From: Chloroflexi bacterium UBA5177
Lineage (GTDB): Bacteria > Chloroflexota > UBA5177
Direction of reading: 5' to 3'
Assembly: GCA_002413265.1 (NCBI GenBank)
Contig: DHWR01000074.1
Location: forward strand, 1 to 15,451
DNA length: 15,451 nucleotides
Part shown: positions 12,308-15,451 of the stretch, piece by piece
Layout: each line of letters begins with the position of its first letter
Position numbering within the stretch: the first letter of the stretch is position 1
Notes under the pieces: generated by a model
The model's input: the letters and a program-made list of their open reading frames with translations, nothing else
What the model was told of the DNA's origin: nothing
Database searches by the model: none
Program-made: the position numbers and the translations under genes

Positions 12308-14107
12308 ATGAGTGTGGCAGTCGAACTTCCGACCTGGGATATGTCGATTGTTTTTCCAGGCCTGGAGTCGCCCGAATTCGAAGCTGAGTACAGCTCGGTC
12401 ATTTCAGAGATCGATCGGCTGGCAGAGTACCTCGAACGCCACGGCATTGGTCGCCGGCAATCGATAACTGTGGACGATCAAGTCGTTCGCACCTTCGATG
12501 AAGTGATCGAGAAGTTCAATGCCCTGGCGGACCGCCTCCAGACCCTCGTCGCGTACGTCGGGGCGTTCGTTAGCACTGACTCGCGGGACGCGCTGGCCCA
12601 GGCAAAACGCAGCGAGCTGCAGCAGCAATATGTGAAGGTCTCGCAGATCAGTACTCGTCTAACGGCATGGATCGGATCTCTTGACGTCGAGGCACTGATC
12701 AAGAGGTCACGGCGAGCTGCTGATCACGCATTTATGCTGCGACGCACCAAGATGCTTTCCGAACACCTGATGGAGCCCGCGCTCGAGGACCTGGCAGCTG
12801 AGCTGGAGGTCGTTGCTGGGTCGGGGTGGTCAAGGCTCCACAACGATATCACCTCGCAGATCATGGTGCCCTTCGAGCAGGACGGTCAGCCGGAAGAGGT
12901 TCCAATGACCGTGATTCGCAACTTTGCCTACAATCCTGATCGTGATATTCGCCGCCGAGCGCATGAGGCCGAGCTTTCCGCCTGGAAGCGCGTTGACGTT
13001 CCGCTGGCCGCCGCCATCAACAGCATCAAGGGAGAGACCAATCTGCTCGGTAAGCACCGACAGTGGTCGTCGCCGCTCGACATGGCCGTCTTCGGCAACA
13101 ACATAGACAGGGAAACGCTGGACGCCATGATGGAAGCAGCCCGCCGCTCCTTCCCCGATTTCCGAAGGTATCTGCATGCCAAAGCTCGCGTCCTCGGTGT
13201 AGGGGCCTGCGCTTGGTACGACATTTTTGCTCCCCTCGGTGAGTCGTCGAGCAGCTGGGACTTTTTCGCGGGTCGAGATTTCCTGGTCGAGCAGTTTCGG
13301 TCGTACTCGGAGCGGCTTTCGGGCTTTGTTGACCGCGCATTTCGAGAGAATTGGATAGATGCGGGTCCCCGGCCCGGAAAGGTCGGCGGCGCCTTCTGCA
13401 TGGGTCTTCGCGCGGACGAGTCGCGCGTTCTTGCCAATTTCGTGCCTTCTTACGATGGGGTTAGCACTCTGGCGCACGAGCTTGGTCACGCCTATCACAA
13501 CTTCTGCAAGGCAAACCGAACTGCACTTCAGAAGCGTACGCCGATGACCCTAGCTGAGACCGCCAGCATATTCTGTGAAACGATCATCCAGGGCGCAGCT
13601 ATGCGCCGAGCCGATGAGGCGGAGCAAATCGCCATCCTCGAGATGTCCCTTCAGAATGCCTGTCAGCTGGTCGTGGACATTTCCAGCCGGTTCTTGTTTG
13701 AAACGAGGCTGTTTGAACGGCGAGAAGCGCGCGAGCTCTCGATCGAGGAGCTGTGCGAGTTGATGCTCGAGGCCCAGCGCGAGACCTACGGAGACGGGCT
13801 GGATTCAGCGCAGCTCCATCCGTACATGTGGGCCGTGAAGAGTCACTACTACGGTGCTAACTACTACAACTTCCCGTACATGTTCGGTTTCCTTTTCGGC
13901 CTGGGACTTTACGCCCAATACGAGCGCGATCCCGAGAAATTTAAGGCCGGATATGACGACTTGCTGGCCGACACGGGAATGGCCGACGCCGAAACGCTGG
14001 CCGCCCGCTTCGATATCGACGTGCACTCCTTGGATTTCTGGTCCTCCAGTTTGGATGTGACGAGGCGAGACATTTCACGTTTCGAGCAGCTGGTCGGAGC
14101 TGCTTAG
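12308..14107 (+). CDS. pepF: M3-family oligoendopeptidase F
   Basis: The start is ATG 12308, with GGGAGGG 4 nt upstream; the in-frame GTG at 12290 lies before the Shine-Dalgarno and is rejected. A TATGCT at 12276 is a possible -10 without a clear -35. The protein has 599 residues, the usual PepF length. The zinc site is HELGH (His390, Glu391, His394) with the third ligand Glu417 in TLAETAS, the standard M3 spacing. Other M3F features are a helical N-terminal part, GKVGGAFCMGL, the region around SLDYYHYYxx-like aromatic stretches (KSHYYGANYYNFPYMFG) near the C-terminus, and FCETIIQ. PepF cleaves short peptides of roughly 7-17 residues in the cytoplasm, recycling peptides or degrading signal-peptide or pheromone remnants. 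Its stop overlaps the next start (TAGTG). Confidence 0.93.
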   Translation: MSVAVELPTWDMSIVFPGLESPEFEAEYSSVISEIDRLAEYLERHGIGRRQSITVDDQVVRTFDEVIEKFNALADRLQTLVAYVGAFVSTDSRDALAQAKRSELQQQYVKVSQISTRLTAWIGSLDVEALIKRSRRAADHAFMLRRTKMLSEHLMEPALEDLAAELEVVAGSGWSRLHNDITSQIMVPFEQDGQPEEVPMTVIRNFAYNPDRDIRRRAHEAELSAWKRVDVPLAAAINSIKGETNLLGKHRQWSSPLDMAVFGNNIDRETLDAMMEAARRSFPDFRRYLHAKARVLGVGACAWYDIFAPLGESSSSWDFFAGRDFLVEQFRSYSERLSGFVDRAFRENWIDAGPRPGKVGGAFCMGLRADESRVLANFVPSYDGVSTLAHELGHAYHNFCKANRTALQKRTPMTLAETASIFCETIIQGAAMRRADEAEQIAILEMSLQNACQLVVDISSRFLFETRLFERREARELSIEELCELMLEAQRETYGDGLDSAQLHPYMWAVKSHYYGANYYNFPYMFGFLFGLGLYAQYERDPEKFKAGYDDLLADTGMADAETLAARFDIDVHSLDFWSSSLDVTRRDISRFEQLVGAA

Positions 14108-14406
14108 TGGAGCAAGATCCGTGGTCCGAGACCGTAGAGATCGATCAGGAGCGATGGATCTCTCTTGAATTCGAGCGCCGGTGGCCCAAGTACGTGGTTA
14201 GCTGGCAGCTGCGTCAGCGCAGCGGGGAGGGAGACTTCCCACAGGCCAGAGGCGAGATCGATCAGATGCCGGCAGCGAACGCTCCCGCGGACACAATTTG
14301 GGACTCTCTCCGCCAGCGTGCCATTCAAGCTGCGAACGATGCAGCTGCCGAAAGTCCTGCAGAAACAACCCGCCCTTCATTCCTGCGGCGTCTTTTTCGC
14401 GGCTGA
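14107..14406 (+). CDS. small Trp-rich protein of unknown function
   Basis: GTG 14107 shares its G with the TAG of pepF (14105-14107), so translation is probably coupled. The protein has 99 residues and four Trp in the first half (DPWSE, ERWISLEFERRWPKY, SWQLRQR), then a QMPAANAPADTIWDSLRQRAIQAANDAA helix-like part. It ends with a cationic, aromatic tail SFLRRLFRG. There is no signal peptide or membrane helix. I do not recognise the family. The tight link to pepF suggests a helper or a conserved neighbour. The tail resembles the end of the convergent gene product (MFRRG), which may be coincidence. Confidence 0.65.
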   Translation: MEQDPWSETVEIDQERWISLEFERRWPKYVVSWQLRQRSGEGDFPQARGEIDQMPAANAPADTIWDSLRQRAIQAANDAAAESPAETTRPSFLRRLFRG

Positions 14407-14457
14407 TCGGCGACCGCCTAAGCGGTATCGAAGGCGCGGCACCTACCAGAGCCGATC
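14405..14457. terminator. possible bidirectional terminator between convergent genes
   Basis: GATCGGC (14405-14411) pairs with GCCGATC (14451-14457), and inside it ACCGC (14413-14417) pairs with GCGGT (14422-14426) around CTAA. It lies exactly at the junction of the small Trp-rich gene and the DnaJC28-domain gene. There is no T tract. Confidence 0.3.
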
Positions 14458-14481
14458 CATCCAGCGTCTCGAGCGGCTCAG

Positions 14482-15051
14482 CTAGCCACGGCGGAACATC
14501 CGCTCCCACCATGAGCAGGCCCCGCTGACCCTCTCATCCTGCACGATCTCCGCTCCCAAAGCAGGCAAACGTTCCTCGACGTCGTCGACGATTGCTTGCG
14601 CATTCAGCGCTCGTTCTTTCAGAGATTCCGGCGCGCCGAGATTGAAATCTCGAATAGCGCGGTTGACCTCCGCTGTCTTAGCTTGGTACTCCCGAAGCAG
14701 TGCGTCTCGATCGGAGTTGAACACGATCACATCCTCGATTCGCGCTCTCGATTCCCGCCGCAGCAGCCAAGCGCGCCGCCGCAGCAGCCTCTCTAGCTTG
14801 GGAGCCACAGCGTCCAGAGGTTCGAGCATCTCCTTTCGGCGCTCGATCAAAGGATGAGAGAAGCCCGCCTGTTTAAGAACCCGTGCGATAAGCCAGTCCG
14901 GGTCATCATTCAGCTCCAGCGGCTTGCCGTGCATGTGTCGCAAACCGCCCGTCTCCTCTAACTCGCGCATACCCCGTTCGGTCGCGTCCTCAACCTGCTG
15001 CCACCGTCGACGCATCCGGCTGGAGATGTCCTCATTCCGATCCCGAGGCAT
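14482..15051 (-). CDS. DnaJC28-conserved-domain (DUF1992) protein
   Basis: I prefer ATG 15051 on the - strand. GTG 15069 and TTG 15099 are in frame; the TTG would overlap the radC stop by 14 nt. With the ATG the protein has 189 residues. Residues about 20-75 match the DnaJ-homologue subfamily C member 28 conserved domain: an N-terminal helix, the motif HGKPLELNDDPDWLIARVLKQAGF, and a basic helix (LIERRKEML). The C-terminal two thirds are long, highly charged helices likely to form a coiled coil, ending with WWERMFRRG. There is no J domain. Function is unknown in bacteria; the human homologue is tied to Golgi/retrograde transport, which is not informative here. It lies directly downstream of radC and is probably co-transcribed. 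Confidence 0.75.
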   Translation of the reverse strand: MPRDRNEDISSRMRRRWQQVEDATERGMRELEETGGLRHMHGKPLELNDDPDWLIARVLKQAGFSHPLIERRKEMLEPLDAVAPKLERLLRRRAWLLRRESRARIEDVIVFNSDRDALLREYQAKTAEVNRAIRDFNLGAPESLKERALNAQAIVDDVEERLPALGAEIVQDERVSGACSWWERMFRRG

Positions 15052-15085
15052 GCCTAGGGCCCATTCCACATGAACATCTGCTTGA

Positions 15086-15451
15086 CTACCCCTTATCAAA
15101 GCCCAGTTTCTGCTGTCTCAAAGACACATGCCGATTGCGACCGATGATCAAATGGTCGAGCACCTCGATATCGAGCAGCTTGCCCGCGTCGACGATCTCA
15201 CGCGTTACCCGGATGTCTTCCGGGGAGGGCGTGGGATCGCCGGAAGGGTGATTGTGAACTACGATGATCGAGGCGCAGTTTTCCTTGATGGCATCCCGAA
15301 ACACCTCGGCCACCCGGATCATTGAGGTGTTCAAGCTTCCCCTGTAAACGGTCAACGGCTGCGCCACCATACGGTTCTTGGTGTTCAGCATCACTACCCG
15401 AAGCTCCTCCTTCTCGAGCCTGCCCATGCTCAGCTCGAGCATTGTCGCCAC
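15086..15451 (-). CDS. radC: RadC family (JAMM/MPN) protein, N-terminal part outside the window
   Basis: The frame runs from the right edge to the TAG at 15086-15088; about 121 residues, the whole MPN+ domain. The usual N-terminal helix-hairpin-helix part (around 100 residues of a protein of about 220) lies beyond the edge, so any start here is an artefact. The JAMM signature is intact: Glu in [14 protein letters not shown], then [14 protein letters not shown] with both His, Ser and Asp ligands. RadC is widespread in bacteria; a DNA-repair role was proposed historically but is not well supported, and the JAMM fold suggests a metalloprotease or regulatory role. The DnaJC28-domain gene follows immediately on the same strand. 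Confidence 0.92.
   Translation of the reverse strand: MATMLELSMGRLEKEELRVVMLNTKNRMVAQPLTVYRGSLNTSMIRVAEVFRDAIKENCASIIVVHNHPSGDPTPSPEDIRVTREIVDAGKLLDIEVLDHLIIGRNRHVSLRQQKLGFDKG

Noticed and set aside
12830..13498. 222-codon frame on the - strand inside pepF
   Set aside because: Antisense shadow; pepF contains the complete HExxH site through the same bases.
1..15451. CRISPR array, tRNA, rRNA, or insertion sequence
   Set aside because: No regular repeats, cloverleaf with T-loop, rRNA core sequence, transposase, or terminal inverted repeats were seen on either strand.

Overview
The window comes from a high-GC (by eye about 58-60%) bacterial chromosome with dense, uniform coding. There are no rRNA or tRNA genes, CRISPR array, IS element or phage module. 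The gene families are those of a free-living, protein-rich lifestyle. The MoxR-like ATPase plus VWA pair resembles the mycobacterial Rv0958/Rv0959 pair. RadC, a DksA/TraR-type protein, ErpA, an M3 oligoendopeptidase and a DnaJC28-domain protein complete the picture. I read this as an uncultivated terrabacterial-type lineage (Chloroflexota- or Actinomycetota-like), with low confidence because no 16S or universal marker gene is present.

Layout, left to right. (i) 1-1755, + strand: the end of a two-domain VOC/glyoxalase-like protein, then a SRPBCC protein overlapping an SDR whose catalytic Asn, Tyr and Lys are all replaced. (ii) 1756-5322: an intergenic leader with a strong intrinsic terminator only 10 nt before the Shine-Dalgarno of a MoxR-like AAA+ ATPase, followed 3 nt later by its VWA partner. 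(iii) 5341-7248: a clear promoter and an A-type Fe-S carrier (erpA), an overlapping GH43-like beta-propeller protein, and a DksA/TraR-type regulator missing one zinc-ligand cysteine. (iv) 7249-8724: a poorly coding stretch ending in a consensus-like promoter and a small unknown ORF. This converges on an XRE regulator, which is divergent from an excisionase-type HTH protein across an operator-like palindrome. (v) 8787-10840: a kynureninase-like class V aminotransferase on the - strand, divergent from a receiver-like protein translationally coupled (GTGA) to a Nudix hydrolase. (vi) 10764-12134: a DinB-like protein (-) back to back with an EEP-family phosphohydrolase (+). (vii) 12308-15451: an M3 oligoendopeptidase coupled to a small unknown protein, converging on a DnaJC28-domain protein and the C-terminal part of RadC, both on the - strand.

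No classical defence or biosynthetic cluster is present. The parts most likely to hide undescribed biology are the attenuator-like leader of the moxR-VWA operon, the XRE/HTH divergon with its neighbouring small promoter-driven ORF, and several enzymes or regulators whose hallmark residues are substituted (SDR, DksA-like, MoxR-like).
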